From NCBI RefSeq assembly GCF_010725055.1, contig NZ_BJKB01000009.1:62001-126000 (forward strand): a stretch of DNA of 64,000 nt. Direction: 5' to 3'. Every line of letters begins with the position of its first letter. Position 1 is the first letter of the stretch. The stretch comes from Gelidibacter japonicus. Lineage in GTDB: Bacteria > Bacteroidota > Bacteroidia > Flavobacteriales > Flavobacteriaceae. The notes under the pieces were generated by a model. The model made no database searches and was not told the origin of the DNA. It saw only the letters and a program-made list of their open reading frames with translations. The position numbers were made by a program, and so were the translations under genes. This document shows, one piece after another, positions 8,896 to 18,273 of this stretch.

Positions 8896-10143
8896 CTAAA
8901 AGCTCAACGGAACATCATAAGCCATCTCTTTACGACGGAATAAGAAATCACCATTTCTTACCGATGCTAATACATCTACTCTTTTGCGAATCGCTTCATA
9001 AACGGTTGATTCATTAAGAACGATAAAGTTAGCAGCTTTACCTACTTCTAAACCGTAACTGTCATGAATGTTTAAACAACGGGCACCATTGTAGGTGATC
9101 AAATCAAAAACTGTCTCAATCTCTTTTGGAGACATCGTTTGCGCCAAGTGGATGCCATTGTCCAAAATATTCATCATATTCCCATTTCCCATGGGGTACC
9201 ATGGATCGTTGATGGAATCTTGGGCGAACGCCACATTAATTCCAGATTCGATAAATTCTTTCACTCTTGTCAATCCTCTACGCTTTGGGTAAGTATCCTG
9301 ACGTCCTTGTAAATAGGCATTTTCAGTAGGACATGAAATGAAGTTCATCTTACTCTTTTGGAATAAATCCATCATCCTAAAGGCATAGGAATTATCAGCT
9401 GAACCAAACGAACAGGTGTGACTCGCTGTGGTTCTGGTACCATAATCCTCCATAAGGACCAGCGCATTTAATAATTCCACAAAGCGCGAATGGGTATCAT
9501 CAGTTTCATCACAATGCACATCAATCATCTTGTCGTATTTTAAAGCAAGACGGACGATATCGTGCACGGATTTTTCTCCGAATTCTCGTGCGGGTTCGTA
9601 ATGTGGAATTCCTCCCACAACATCAGCTCCCATTTTCAGCGCTTCTTCCACTAATTCAAGTCCGCCCTTATACATGTACATACCTTGCTGTGGGAAAGAA
9701 ACAATCTGAATATCAACGATGTCCTTCAGCTCTTCCTTCATTTCTAACATCGCTTTTAGTGCTGTAAAGTTTGGATCTGTAACGTCAATATGGGTACGGA
9801 TATGTTGTACACCTTGGGAAACTTCATCTTTAATTCCTTTCATCGCCAATCTCTTTACACTTTCTACAGTGAGCGTTTCCTTGAATTTAGGCCATAGTTC
9901 AATGGCTTCAAAGAGGGTACCTGAACCAGCTCCCGCTTGTCCAAGTTCAGATAAGGTATAGACATAATCTAAATGCAAATGCGGATCTACGTAAGGTGGT
10001 AGAACAAGTTTGCCGCCGAGGTCGATTTCTTCTTCACATTTAGGTAAATTAGTCCCGATCTGGGTAATTTTCCCGTGTTCAACTATCATTTCTGTCGCTA
10101 CATCGTTGCGATATATCTTTGCATTAAAGAATTTTTTTTTCAT
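8896..10143 (-). CDS. codA: Cytosine-deaminase-type amidohydrolase
   Basis: A 415-residue metal-dependent hydrolase of the CodA/cytosine deaminase branch. Ligands and catalytic residues are in place: His55 and His57 in DPHLHLD, His210 and Glu213 in HCDETDD, a histidine in ASHTCS, and Asp in AQDSINDPWYPMGNGNM. That last segment aligns with the CodA active-site region. The expected reaction is cytosine to uracil plus ammonia in the cytoplasm, although related enzymes act on isoguanine, creatinine-like or triazine substrates. There is no signal peptide. The possible partner transporter is the downstream MFS gene. Confidence 0.78.
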   Translation of the reverse strand: MKKKFFNAKIYRNDVATEMIVEHGKITQIGTNLPKCEEEIDLGGKLVLPPYVDPHLHLDYVYTLSELGQAGAGSGTLFEAIELWPKFKETLTVESVKRLAMKGIKDEVSQGVQHIRTHIDVTDPNFTALKAMLEMKEELKDIVDIQIVSFPQQGMYMYKGGLELVEEALKMGADVVGGIPHYEPAREFGEKSVHDIVRLALKYDKMIDVHCDETDDTHSRFVELLNALVLMEDYGTRTTASHTCSFGSADNSYAFRMMDLFQKSKMNFISCPTENAYLQGRQDTYPKRRGLTRVKEFIESGINVAFAQDSINDPWYPMGNGNMMNILDNGIHLAQTMSPKEIETVFDLITYNGARCLNIHDSYGLEVGKAANFIVLNESTVYEAIRKRVDVLASVRNGDFLFRRKEMAYDVPLSF

Positions 10144-10589
10144 TGTAAATCTGAATTTAATTAATATTAGTTATAAAAATTGCTGTGTCTACTATAGCCA
10201 CAAATCGGAGACTGGCTCCGAAATGGAGAGGCTTTGACAACTTTTTTAAGATAAGGCTTTATTTCCTTGCTTGAGCTGACATTGGTCATAGAGGAGCAAC
10301 TCTTAACAAAATTTTACCTATTAATAGTCGGTAACTGGCAAAATCAGTTGATGGGATTAAGTAAGCGGAATAGTTCAAGAGTAATCATACCTGATCAATA
10401 ATGGAATTGCTTATCAAAGCCTTGGTTTCGTCACTTCCTGAATGGCATAAAAAAACAGCTTGGGTAATTCCAAGCTGTTTTTGCACTTACAAATTTTAAT
10501 ACGATCCTATTATTTAAAGGATAAAATAAGGAACAAGAAGGGATGCCGTTGTTAGACCGAGGTGCCTTCAGAGTTTTAAAACAAGTGTA
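10144..10589. other. Intergenic region after the CHAT-locus genes
   Basis: 446 bp with no supported gene. It holds a short hairpin (CGGAG/CTCCG at 10206-10220) and the strong terminator at 10449-10482. Confidence 0.5.
10449..10482 (-). terminator. Rho-independent terminator closing the CHAT locus
   Basis: A perfect 13-bp stem (10451-10463 with 10470-10482) has a 6-nt loop and a seven-T tract on the minus strand. It terminates minus-strand transcripts arriving from the CHAT locus, and the symmetry would also work on the other strand. Confidence 0.88.
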
Positions 10590-10814
10590 TCAATTTGTAT
10601 CAAAACATTTATAGGGACCTTTGAACCCGTCAATTATTATTCTTGCAGGAAGATCGCTTTTGAAGAAGGTTCTGTAAATGTTGTTTATAGCAACTATGTC
10701 TGCGATGTTTTTAAGTTGAATATTTATGTTGCCGGCATCGTCCAAATCATGGTCGATACTTTCTGTAATTGCCTTAATGCTGTTTAATTTTACAGGTCCA
10801 TGAACGATCAGGAT
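10590..10814 (-). pseudogene. RidA-like (YjgF/L-PSP) gene remnant
   Basis: An open stretch of 74 codons without a start reads like the middle and C-terminal part of a RidA-family deaminase: VKLNSIKAITESIDHDLDDAG, then VAINNIYRTFF and LPARIIIDGF, matching the family pattern of a NEVYxxFF segment followed by PAR. The N-terminal half is absent (an in-frame TGA is at 10815), and the usual LPKGALVEIE end is replaced by unrelated residues before a TGA. It lies directly after the orphan secreted gene and before the terminator. The match was made by eye, so the family call is moderate. Confidence 0.5.
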
Positions 10815-10827
10815 TCAAAGAAACCAA

Positions 10828-11961
10828 TCAATCCCAATTGTCCATTTCCAATTTGTTCCAGGTTCGGTTATTGATAAAATCGTCTTTGTTAGGGTCATAT
10901 TTATAGTTGTCTGAGCCTACATATTCTCCGTGTGTGTTAATCCAATAATGGTCATTGGTGGGGTCTATCTTATAACGTTCGCCTGTGTTTGGGTCTTTCA
11001 CGTTGGTTTTTCCGAGAATATAATCACTGATGCGTTCTTGGCGCTGTGCATTTGCATCTTGGCTTGCTTCCCATTGTTTGTGGTTCCGTTCCCGTGATGC
11101 CAAATTTGCCTCATATTGTCTTTGGCGTGCTTCCCTTCCTCTTAGGAATGCCGCTTCTCTTTGTGCGTGGGCCTCGTTGCTTTTTCGGATGGTGTATTCC
11201 GTTTGTTGGTTCATAGTACTAATCCACTGTGGGTTGATTTGCCTATTTATCAATCCGTTGAGGTAATCTGTTTTTGCTTCTTCAAAATAAGCCGAGGGAG
11301 CGCCAATGGCACTTCCCGCATATCCCCAATAGATATGATCAGAAGTCTGTTCAACGTAATGATGCAAAACGGTGAGCCACTTTGTGCCGTCCGGATCTAT
11401 CCATTCAATACCTAATGCTTTAATCTGTTTTGGGTTTTGGTCTACCTTAAATAGCAAGGCATCAAAATTTTTGTAAAAATCCGCTATTTGATTCAAGGGA
11501 TAGGTTTTGGTAATTTTTCTGTTGATGGAATTGCCATAGTGCACAAATATTTGGTCTATGACCTGTTCAATACTTAGCGGATATTGCACTTGCATTCCGG
11601 TTGCCTGATATAGCTGAAGCGTAGTTGGGTCATTTGAATAGACATAGTTCATTCCCTTTTCTCCATACACTTTTATGCCGTTTGGGCCGGTATAGGCAAA
11701 TTCGCCATTGGTGTGTTGTTGCCATGTTTCCGGGAATGGCAGCCGCTCTACTACCATGCCGTTGCGAGTGTCTTTCACATAAAAATATTGGAGTCTTTTT
11801 TTTAAATTTTCCATCTGGTTGGACTCTTCTTGGTTTTCAATGCCATTTGTTGCTGTAATTGATTTGTTTGTCGCTATACCGTTATTCGCTTTTGAAGAGG
11901 AAAGACAGAAATGGAAGATTATAGCAAATATGAAAATGACAATTAGTTTAAAATTCTTCAT
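10828..11961 (-). CDS. Secreted protein of unknown function
   Basis: A 377-residue protein with no family recognised. A hydrophobic N-terminal segment (residues 5-22) followed by SSSKANNG suggests a signal peptide. Residues about 60-230 are a mixed region rich in aromatic residues (WQQHTNGEFAYTGPNG, YSNDPTTLQLYQATGMQVQYP). Residues about 245-310 are a highly charged, probably coiled-coil helix with alternating Arg, Glu, Gln and Ala. The C-terminus repeats short GERYKIDPTNDHYW/GSDNYKYDPNKDDF modules like those in proteins annotated as having a peptide-repeat tail. It begins 5 bp after the stop of the T9SS-sorted gene, so the two are almost certainly co-transcribed. Confidence 0.75.
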   Translation of the reverse strand: MKNFKLIVIFIFAIIFHFCLSSSKANNGIATNKSITATNGIENQEESNQMENLKKRLQYFYVKDTRNGMVVERLPFPETWQQHTNGEFAYTGPNGIKVYGEKGMNYVYSNDPTTLQLYQATGMQVQYPLSIEQVIDQIFVHYGNSINRKITKTYPLNQIADFYKNFDALLFKVDQNPKQIKALGIEWIDPDGTKWLTVLHHYVEQTSDHIYWGYAGSAIGAPSAYFEEAKTDYLNGLINRQINPQWISTMNQQTEYTIRKSNEAHAQREAAFLRGREARQRQYEANLASRERNHKQWEASQDANAQRQERISDYILGKTNVKDPNTGERYKIDPTNDHYWINTHGEYVGSDNYKYDPNKDDFINNRTWNKLEMDNWD

Positions 11962-11965
11962 CCTT

Positions 11966-13831
11966 TTAGTTTTTTATAAGTTTCAGCGTTTTTGAAACTC
12001 CTTTTGAAGACACTTTTACAAAATAAATTCCTGCGGAAGTATTTATTTCCTGCTCAATGGTTTTGATTGAAGCGTATTTATTTGAAGAAATTTGCTGCCC
12101 GAGCATATTGTGAATTTGCAAGTTTACATCTGAATAATCCTTTCCAAGATCAATAGTGAAATGACCGCTTGAAGGATTTGGATACATTGCAAGATTGCTC
12201 AAGGTATTGTCTTCGGTCCCCAAAACGATGTTGGTTATTTTTAGAGTAACGTTGGTAGGATTACAGATGACATCAAAAGTATAATCGTGATTGTCGTAAT
12301 GGGCGGTAACGGTAGCGGGAAGGTTGCAAGTGGTAATGCTGTTTGCGGTAAGAATTACAAATTCGTCATTCTGATTTGCTTCATAGTTTAGTGAAACAAG
12401 AATATCCCCGTCCAGACTGGCAGTGCCGTTTACATCAAAAACGTCGTATTCGGTTCCAGCTGTAGGTCCAGATATTTCAGTGGCCAAGATTGCGTTTGCA
12501 GAAGAGCTATAGTTGCCCGCATAGATCAAGGTTCCAAGCATGCCTCCAGGAGAAATGGTGCCATCATAAACTAAATTGTTTTGGATGGCCACAGCTCCGT
12601 TGCCTGTCAACATGCCGTCACCTTCAAAAGTTCCAAAACCAAATTTTAAAAGTCCTGTTTCGGCTATAATTTTTCCGGGTGCCGAATTTGTTACGTTGGC
12701 ATCAATGAAAAAGTTACCTGTACTAGGTTCCTTTTTTATTGTTCCTGAATTATTCAGAGTTACAAATCCATCTTGTCCTGAAATTGCCCCGTCAGATAGT
12801 ATGTTTATAACACCTGACGCAGTATTGGTTAAGGTTGGACTTCCGTAACCAAAATAGTAGGTGCTAGTAGAATTAATATTTATTGAACCTTCATTCTTTA
12901 GAGTAGAATTTCCTCTAATAGACCCAGACCCATCTAAATTCAATACTCCTTTATTTGTGAGTGTTCCTTCCCCTTTAAATTCACCTGATATCCAATTAAA
13001 ATCTCCAGAACCATTAAAGTTTAAAGTTGCCTCTGTACTCGGTGCTACAAGGAGTTTTCCAGCCCAGTTTATAGGTCCGTCTAATTGCCCAGATAGGGTT
13101 CCGTTCAAAGTGAAAGTATGATTAAAATTTAAAACTGCATCATTGGCAACATTGTAAGTGCCGTCAGTAAGTACAGTAGCAGGGTTGTATAAGGTTAAAG
13201 ATCCATTTTCTACGGATACAGTACCGTTATTGTTTTGTAAGGGTATTTCAATTCGATACGCGCCTGAGCCATGGGCTCTTTTTATAAGTCCAGAATTAAT
13301 GATAGTCATTTCTCCCGATTGTTGATATAGACCACCATCTTCTGCGTTTAAATTTATAATGCCAGAGGCCGTATTGTTTAAGGTAGGAGTTCCGTAGCCC
13401 GCATAAATAGTTCCGCTTTGATTTAAATTTATAACCCCGTTATTGATAATGGTCAAGGAACCTCTTACCGATCTTAAGTGAGTAAAAACAATGGTTCCAT
13501 TATTTGTCAAAGTACCGCTACCAATCAATTCGGTATAAGTCATGTCTAAACTTGCATCAGCGTCTATGGAAGAGGCATCTGAAAAAGTAATGTTGCTCGC
13601 TGTTGCTTGGGCATTTCCTTGAAGTGCGAATGATTTAATATTGGCGCCATCAATTATAATATTGCTTCCGGTAGGAATGATAACATCATTGGTAGAACCC
13701 GGAATACCAGAAGGATTCCAGTTTTCGGCAACATTAAAGCTACCACCCAAAGGTCCTATCCAAGTTTTGGTCTGTGCTGAAATAGTCAAGCAAAAAATGC
13801 TCAATACCGAAAAAAATAATAGTCTTTTCAT
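11966..13831 (-). CDS. T9SS-sorted secreted repeat protein (beta-helix-like)
   Basis: A 621-residue protein. The signal peptide (about 1-20, ending ISAQ) is followed by a WIGPLGGSFNVAENWNPSGIPGSTNDVIIP segment like those opening many secreted beta-solenoid proteins. About 400 residues of imperfect repeats follow, built from units such as SGTLTNNGTIVF, NTASGVINI and LNNSGTIKK, and probably form a parallel beta-helix. The C-terminal 75 residues are a type A T9SS sorting domain (MYPNPSSGHFTIDL, IHNMLGQQI, AGIYFVKVSSKGVSKTLKLIKN), which predicts export and surface attachment or release. The repeats carry no catalytic motif. The gene has its own upstream motif at 13906-13932, shared with the sigma gene, plus a hairpin in the leader. 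Confidence 0.88.
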   Translation of the reverse strand: MKRLLFFSVLSIFCLTISAQTKTWIGPLGGSFNVAENWNPSGIPGSTNDVIIPTGSNIIIDGANIKSFALQGNAQATASNITFSDASSIDADASLDMTYTELIGSGTLTNNGTIVFTHLRSVRGSLTIINNGVINLNQSGTIYAGYGTPTLNNTASGIINLNAEDGGLYQQSGEMTIINSGLIKRAHGSGAYRIEIPLQNNNGTVSVENGSLTLYNPATVLTDGTYNVANDAVLNFNHTFTLNGTLSGQLDGPINWAGKLLVAPSTEATLNFNGSGDFNWISGEFKGEGTLTNKGVLNLDGSGSIRGNSTLKNEGSININSTSTYYFGYGSPTLTNTASGVINILSDGAISGQDGFVTLNNSGTIKKEPSTGNFFIDANVTNSAPGKIIAETGLLKFGFGTFEGDGMLTGNGAVAIQNNLVYDGTISPGGMLGTLIYAGNYSSSANAILATEISGPTAGTEYDVFDVNGTASLDGDILVSLNYEANQNDEFVILTANSITTCNLPATVTAHYDNHDYTFDVICNPTNVTLKITNIVLGTEDNTLSNLAMYPNPSSGHFTIDLGKDYSDVNLQIHNMLGQQISSNKYASIKTIEQEINTSAGIYFVKVSSKGVSKTLKLIKN

Positions 13832-13872
13832 AATATTTGGTTTTACGTTAATGGAATATATTTTGAAACTCT

Positions 13873-13886
13873 CAGCAACATTGCTG
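13873..13886. promoter_or_regulatory. Hairpin in the leader of the T9SS-sorted gene
   Basis: CAGCAA, a 2-nt gap and TTGCTG are flanked further out by GAAAC/GTTTC, giving a small stem 42 bp upstream of the start codon. Its function is unknown. Confidence 0.35.
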
Positions 13887-13905
13887 TGGTGGGTTTCTAT
13901 TCAAC

Positions 13906-13932
13906 TAACGGAAGCGTTGAAAAAGGTCATCA
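13906..13932 (-). promoter_or_regulatory. Copy 1 of the shared CHAT-locus upstream motif
   Basis: On the minus strand this 27-bp block begins TGATGACCTTTTT and ends TCCGTTA. The identical outer blocks occur before the sigma gene (19033-19059), and 23 of 27 positions agree. The block lies 75 bp upstream of the T9SS-sorted gene. The arrangement of a TGACC block and a CGTT block about 14 bp apart is compatible with an ECF sigma-factor promoter, which is an inference. Confidence 0.6.
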
Positions 13933-13949
13933 CTGTTTTTTAGAAAAAA

Positions 13950-13984
13950 GAAGAAAGAATAAAGAGGAAAGAATAAAGAGAAAA
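13950..13984. repeat. Degenerate heptameric tract (GAATAAA-type)
   Basis: Five consecutive 7-bp units of the form GARNAAA, including a perfect 14-bp tandem duplication at 13953-13980. It is intergenic, between the CHAT gene and the T9SS-sorted gene. Confidence 0.7.
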
Positions 13985-14101
13985 GACTGGTATCGGAAGG
14001 TTGATGACTGATACGGAATGCTTGCTCTGAAACCTATTCTTGACCACGATCTGAAGTTTTAATGGCAATCACAAAAAAAGCGGAGTCTTATAAAGTTCTG
14101 A

Positions 14102-17100
14102 CTATAAAGACGCTGATTTTTTTCTTTTCAGAATAAAAATAATAAAGAAACCTATTAATAGCACCCCGAAAACCCACCACCAAATTGGATGGATTCCTGT
14201 TTGCAATTCAATGGGAGCGGTGTCGCCAATCAATACCATGCCTGCCCAATATTGGGGCGATACCGTGCGGCCTTTGGCATTGGTAATGAAGTTTAGCTTT
14301 GCATTCCTCAGGGCTTCATCTTTTGCCATTCCTTCAGCGAGATTATCGTAGAAATTTTGAATGATTTTCACACTGCTTTCTTCGTCAATCTGCCAAAGAC
14401 TGGTCAAGATGCTTTCGCTGCCGGCATAGTTGAATGCATGTGCCAAAGAAATCATTCCTTCACCGGGCTGGTAGGTAGGTTTCCCTGTTTCGCAGGCCGT
14501 TAAGATGGCAAGATTTGAACTTAGATTGGTGTTGTAGATCTCGAAAGTGTACAGTGAATTTTCGTCGTAGCTGTCATCCCGCGCGTACTTTTTCGCAAAA
14601 ATAAGACGAGAAAATTCAGGACTTATATTGTTGCTTTCTGCATGTGTGCCAATGTGGATTATTTTGTGCTCACCAGCATTGGCTTCAAAAATCTGTTTCG
14701 TTGAATTTTCATTTAAGAACGATTTTCCATTAAAAATTTTAGAGTAATTTTTAGCCAATTCCACACTACTGGGTTGCGAGAGTAAAGTGAGGTACGCATT
14801 ATCACTATTAACGGAATCTGTAATGGCAATTTTGTATTCGCTTTTCATTTTTTTAGTGAAACCGGGCGCAAAGGCAACAAAATTTTCAGAAAACATTTTG
14901 GGCTTTTTGTTTTCATTTAGTAGCAACAGACTAAAGTTGTACGAAATGGAATGGCTCGCCAGCAAACTATGAGTGGCAAGTTCTTTATAGCTTTTTATTT
15001 TTGATGGGGTTAGGGTTTCAAAACTTAGATTGAAGAGGGCCCCATCTGGAATAATAATAACTTTTTCGTTACTAATGCGGCTGCTCAAAGGTTCCCATAA
15101 TTGCCGATAAAGCTCATAAAGTAAGGTGGACTCTTCATCGAAAGTTATCTTTGGATCGATTAATTTTTCAATGTGATTTTTTACAGATTCGTATTTTAGG
15201 GGAAGAATACTTCGGTTTTTGCTGTCCAATACAATTCCGTACAAACTTTTATCGATAAACAAATAGCGAATTACTGTAGTGTTGGCAGGAATATATTTTT
15301 GTAAATCTTTAAGTGAAACATCCAAAGTGGCATACTTCATTTTGTAATATTTGGGAAAGGCTGTTTTCAAAGAATCTAAAAACGAATTATAAATAGTACT
15401 CGCCTCGAGATAATTTTGAAATGATGTGGTTGAATCTTCACTTAAAGCGCTGAGGTTAACGGCTTCTTTTTTTAACTCGCTTTCCCTTTTTATAACCGCT
15501 TTCGGAACATTTACAATATTGATTTCATCTTGAAGCGTCAGCTTAGAACGAATGGTATAATAAACACTGTTTTCGTGGGTTTCTATAAGATTGGTAAGGT
15601 ATTTTTTGTTTTCGGTTTGGGTGTATAAATCGTAATACAGCTGTTTTGTGAATCTGTAAAGGCCCAAAAAATTTGAATACAGCACATTCACATTGTCGTC
15701 TTTTGAAATCAGGGTTTTCTGTTCCTCAAGAATTTTGAAGGCATCGAACATAGTTTTCAAAAGACTTTTTAGAAAAACAGAATCTTTGGTTGTGTTCTGT
15801 GCGTAAAGTGCTTCCGATTTCGCTAAAATCAACAAAGGCTTGCGGTAGGCCAATTTTAAAGCATCGAGTGTCGTGCTTTTATTTTGGGTGCGGGTATCAA
15901 TATACTCTATTCCTTTTTCGCTCCATTCGATGGCTTTTGGGTAATCGTCAATAGTGTAATACACTTCCGAAAGGTTTAGCATAAGAGCGATGAGATCGCT
16001 ATTGTTTTCACCTCCGTTCATTTTTAAATAATTATAGGCATTTAAAGAAGTGGTTACTGCGGCTTCACTTTTACCGTTTTTCGCCAAAAACGAGCTTTTA
16101 TCCTGTGCAAAACTTAAGTAGGTATCGTCTAAGTTTTCGCCGAGGGCGATTTTGTATAATTTTTCGGCATCGTTGTATGCTTTTTCCGCCTTTTCTATTT
16201 CGCCTTTTCGGTCGTAACAATTCGCCAAATTAGCAGTAGCAATGGCCTGCCAATACACATCAGGACTGGAATCGGCATCGTACATCGCAAGCACTTTCTC
16301 TAAGGAAATAATGGCTTTGTCTGTTTCTTTTAAAGCCATTTGCGATTGGGCCAACAGTATAAGTGCACGTGGAATTTCGGGATCGCCCGGGAGGTACAGT
16401 TGATCGCGATTATTGTAAATGTACGCCATAAGTTTATAGGCCCTATCTACATGGCCAATGTTAGAGTAAAGCGAGCCAAGGTTTGAAACGCCTGTCCATT
16501 TTAGGCGTTTACTGCGCGAAACAATGCGAACGTCATGAGATTCTTTTATGACAAAATTGCAATCCTGAATGAGTTTTTCCAGCGTTTGTAGGGATTCTGA
16601 AATATTGCCGCGAGCCTCCATTACCAGCGCCATATTCAATTTAATGCCCGAAGAGGAATATACTTTATACACCGAATCCCCTTGTATTTTTTGTAAGGTT
16701 TTGATAGCATTTTCAAAGAAGTTTTGGGCACTGTCCAATTTTTGGGACTGCCACATCATTATGCCAAAAAAATTGTAGACGTCAGCGATCTTTTTATAGT
16801 TCTTTATTTCAGATTTTTTGAATTCTGAAAGTGCTTTTTTAGCCTGTTCGTTAGCGTCCAAAAATTTTCCGGATATGTAATAGGAATAGGTTAGCGCATA
16901 ATAAGCTTCGCCAATTTCGTTGTGCGTGGCATCGGGGACGGACCGAATTGTATTTAGTGATTCTTCAGCAGCTTTGAAAGATTCGGTGATGTTTCCCAAT
17001 TCCTCATATAGTTGAGAAAGTCCCGACAATGCTATATGTAGAGCACGTTTGGATGCTCCGAGCGTTTTTAGGTTTTTAAAAAATGCATCGGCTTTTTTGG

Positions 17101-17365
17101 CCGCATCTTTTGGATTGCTTTTTAAGAGTGCAACCTTCCCTACATATACTGTGTATTGCGCCAAGGAATCTATTTGTTTGGCTTGCTTAAAATTTTCAAT
17201 TTGCGTTTGTAGTGCAGCATCAGCCTCTTTCAATTGATTGTTTAATAGGTAAGAGTCTATCAATTTAATGCCGGATAAATTCGCGTCTTGACCGAAGCTA
17301 TTTTGGAAGAAAACTAAAAAAGCAATCAGGATTAAAAGTAAAAAATTGTTGTATTTGGATACCAT
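14102..17365 (-). CDS. Periplasmic TPR-CHAT domain protein (caspase-like), membrane-anchored
   Basis: A 1087-residue protein. It has an N-terminal signal peptide (about 1-25, ending NSFGQ), then many TPR-like helix pairs (about 30-620), then a CHAT domain (about 720-1045) of the caspase/separase fold. The catalytic dyad is present: His about 908 in HIGTHAESN and Cys about 958 in LTACETG, followed by the characteristic GEGMISLAHAF and SLWQIDEESS motifs. One transmembrane helix lies near the C-terminus (about 1060-1078, WWWVFGVLLIGFFIIFIL) with a basic tail. The predicted topology places the TPR and protease domains in the periplasm. CHAT proteins are often proteases switched on by a bound partner; the target here is unknown. 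The gene follows the sigma factor and the TPR membrane protein on the same strand. Confidence 0.88.
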   Translation of the reverse strand: MVSKYNNFLLLILIAFLVFFQNSFGQDANLSGIKLIDSYLLNNQLKEADAALQTQIENFKQAKQIDSLAQYTVYVGKVALLKSNPKDAAKKADAFFKNLKTLGASKRALHIALSGLSQLYEELGNITESFKAAEESLNTIRSVPDATHNEIGEAYYALTYSYYISGKFLDANEQAKKALSEFKKSEIKNYKKIADVYNFFGIMMWQSQKLDSAQNFFENAIKTLQKIQGDSVYKVYSSSGIKLNMALVMEARGNISESLQTLEKLIQDCNFVIKESHDVRIVSRSKRLKWTGVSNLGSLYSNIGHVDRAYKLMAYIYNNRDQLYLPGDPEIPRALILLAQSQMALKETDKAIISLEKVLAMYDADSSPDVYWQAIATANLANCYDRKGEIEKAEKAYNDAEKLYKIALGENLDDTYLSFAQDKSSFLAKNGKSEAAVTTSLNAYNYLKMNGGENNSDLIALMLNLSEVYYTIDDYPKAIEWSEKGIEYIDTRTQNKSTTLDALKLAYRKPLLILAKSEALYAQNTTKDSVFLKSLLKTMFDAFKILEEQKTLISKDDNVNVLYSNFLGLYRFTKQLYYDLYTQTENKKYLTNLIETHENSVYYTIRSKLTLQDEINIVNVPKAVIKRESELKKEAVNLSALSEDSTTSFQNYLEASTIYNSFLDSLKTAFPKYYKMKYATLDVSLKDLQKYIPANTTVIRYLFIDKSLYGIVLDSKNRSILPLKYESVKNHIEKLIDPKITFDEESTLLYELYRQLWEPLSSRISNEKVIIIPDGALFNLSFETLTPSKIKSYKELATHSLLASHSISYNFSLLLLNENKKPKMFSENFVAFAPGFTKKMKSEYKIAITDSVNSDNAYLTLLSQPSSVELAKNYSKIFNGKSFLNENSTKQIFEANAGEHKIIHIGTHAESNNISPEFSRLIFAKKYARDDSYDENSLYTFEIYNTNLSSNLAILTACETGKPTYQPGEGMISLAHAFNYAGSESILTSLWQIDEESSVKIIQNFYDNLAEGMAKDEALRNAKLNFITNAKGRTVSPQYWAGMVLIGDTAPIELQTGIHPIWWWVFGVLLIGFFIIFILKRKKSASL

Positions 17366-17405
17366 ACAATCTTAATTAATATAATCTGAAATAGCACTTG
17401 CAATT

Positions 17406-17431
17406 TATAATCGCGTTGCTGCACGATTATA
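17406..17431. promoter_or_regulatory. Hairpin between TPR and CHAT genes
   Basis: An 8-bp inverted repeat (TATAATCG at 17406-17413, CGATTATA at 17424-17431) has a 10-nt loop and lies in the 141-bp gap just before the CHAT gene. It could be an RNA processing or attenuation structure. It lacks a minus-strand T tract, so it is not a clear terminator. Confidence 0.35.
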
Positions 17432-17506
17432 TTTTTACAGCTGATTTTTTTGTCACAGACCAAAGTCTGAGGTTGTATTTTAATACGTTTAATTTTAGGG
17501 CTTTGT

Positions 17507-18256
17507 TTATTCTTTTAATGCGTTTAACAATTTGTTGTTTCTTTCAGAAGGATGTGCGTTTAACAGGTCTTTGGCTTCTTCAATTTTTCCTAACTTTATT
17601 TTTGCCAAAGCCGTATAATGGGCTGCGTCTTCTATAAAGATACCGTCGTTAAATTTAGTTGCGGGCTCTAAATATTCCAATGATTTTTCAGCATTACCTT
17701 CGGCTAAATAGGCGACACCTAAAAAGTAATTCAACGTATCATTTTCTGTTTTTTCGGGAAGCAGTTTTTGCCACCAGTTAATGGCTTCTTTATATTCTTG
17801 ACGTTTATAAACAACCATTCCTTCGTAAAAATCATATTCGTTTGAGGCACCCATAACAGTTCGCAAACCTGGGTCTGCTTCAAAATGTGAGGCAAAGATT
17901 TTTTCAGGTGAATTACGGCTTTGAAACATCCAAAGAACTCCAAAGGATACAACCAACGCTACGGCAATAGCATACCAAATAAGCTTTGGGTTCATTTTCT
18001 CGGGAGACAAAATATTCACCTTAGTATCATTTTTATCCACTGAAATATGTTCATGAAATTCCTTTATTTTTGATTGCCTGATTCTATCCTCAATCTGTTC
18101 TCTTACTTTCTTTATGTGTGCGATTTTCGCGTCAACGTTGGGAATTTGAGTCAGCTCTTCATTTAACAAAAGTGTTTTATCCGACGCCTTGTTATGATCC
18201 AGATACCGTTCAATTAGATCCCATTCCAATTGCGTTATTTCAATTTGGGGTTTCAT
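17507..18256 (-). CDS. Membrane TPR protein, possible anti-sigma/adaptor
   Basis: A 249-residue protein. The cytoplasmic N-terminal segment (about 1-88) is charged and helical, with no zinc-binding anti-sigma motif. One transmembrane helix follows (about 91-111, IWYAIAVALVVSFGVLWMF), then a periplasmic TPR region (about 120-249; YEGMVVYKRQEYKEAINWWQKLLP and YFLGVAYLAEGNAEKSLEYLEPA are typical units). A single-pass protein with a cytosolic face, encoded directly after an ECF sigma gene, is placed as an anti-sigma factor would be. The sequence itself does not prove this. The periplasmic TPRs could dock to those of the CHAT protein encoded next. Confidence 0.75.
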   Translation of the reverse strand: MKPQIEITQLEWDLIERYLDHNKASDKTLLLNEELTQIPNVDAKIAHIKKVREQIEDRIRQSKIKEFHEHISVDKNDTKVNILSPEKMNPKLIWYAIAVALVVSFGVLWMFQSRNSPEKIFASHFEADPGLRTVMGASNEYDFYEGMVVYKRQEYKEAINWWQKLLPEKTENDTLNYFLGVAYLAEGNAEKSLEYLEPATKFNDGIFIEDAAHYTALAKIKLGKIEEAKDLLNAHPSERNNKLLNALKE

Positions 18257-18273
18257 TTTTAAATTTTATTTTT

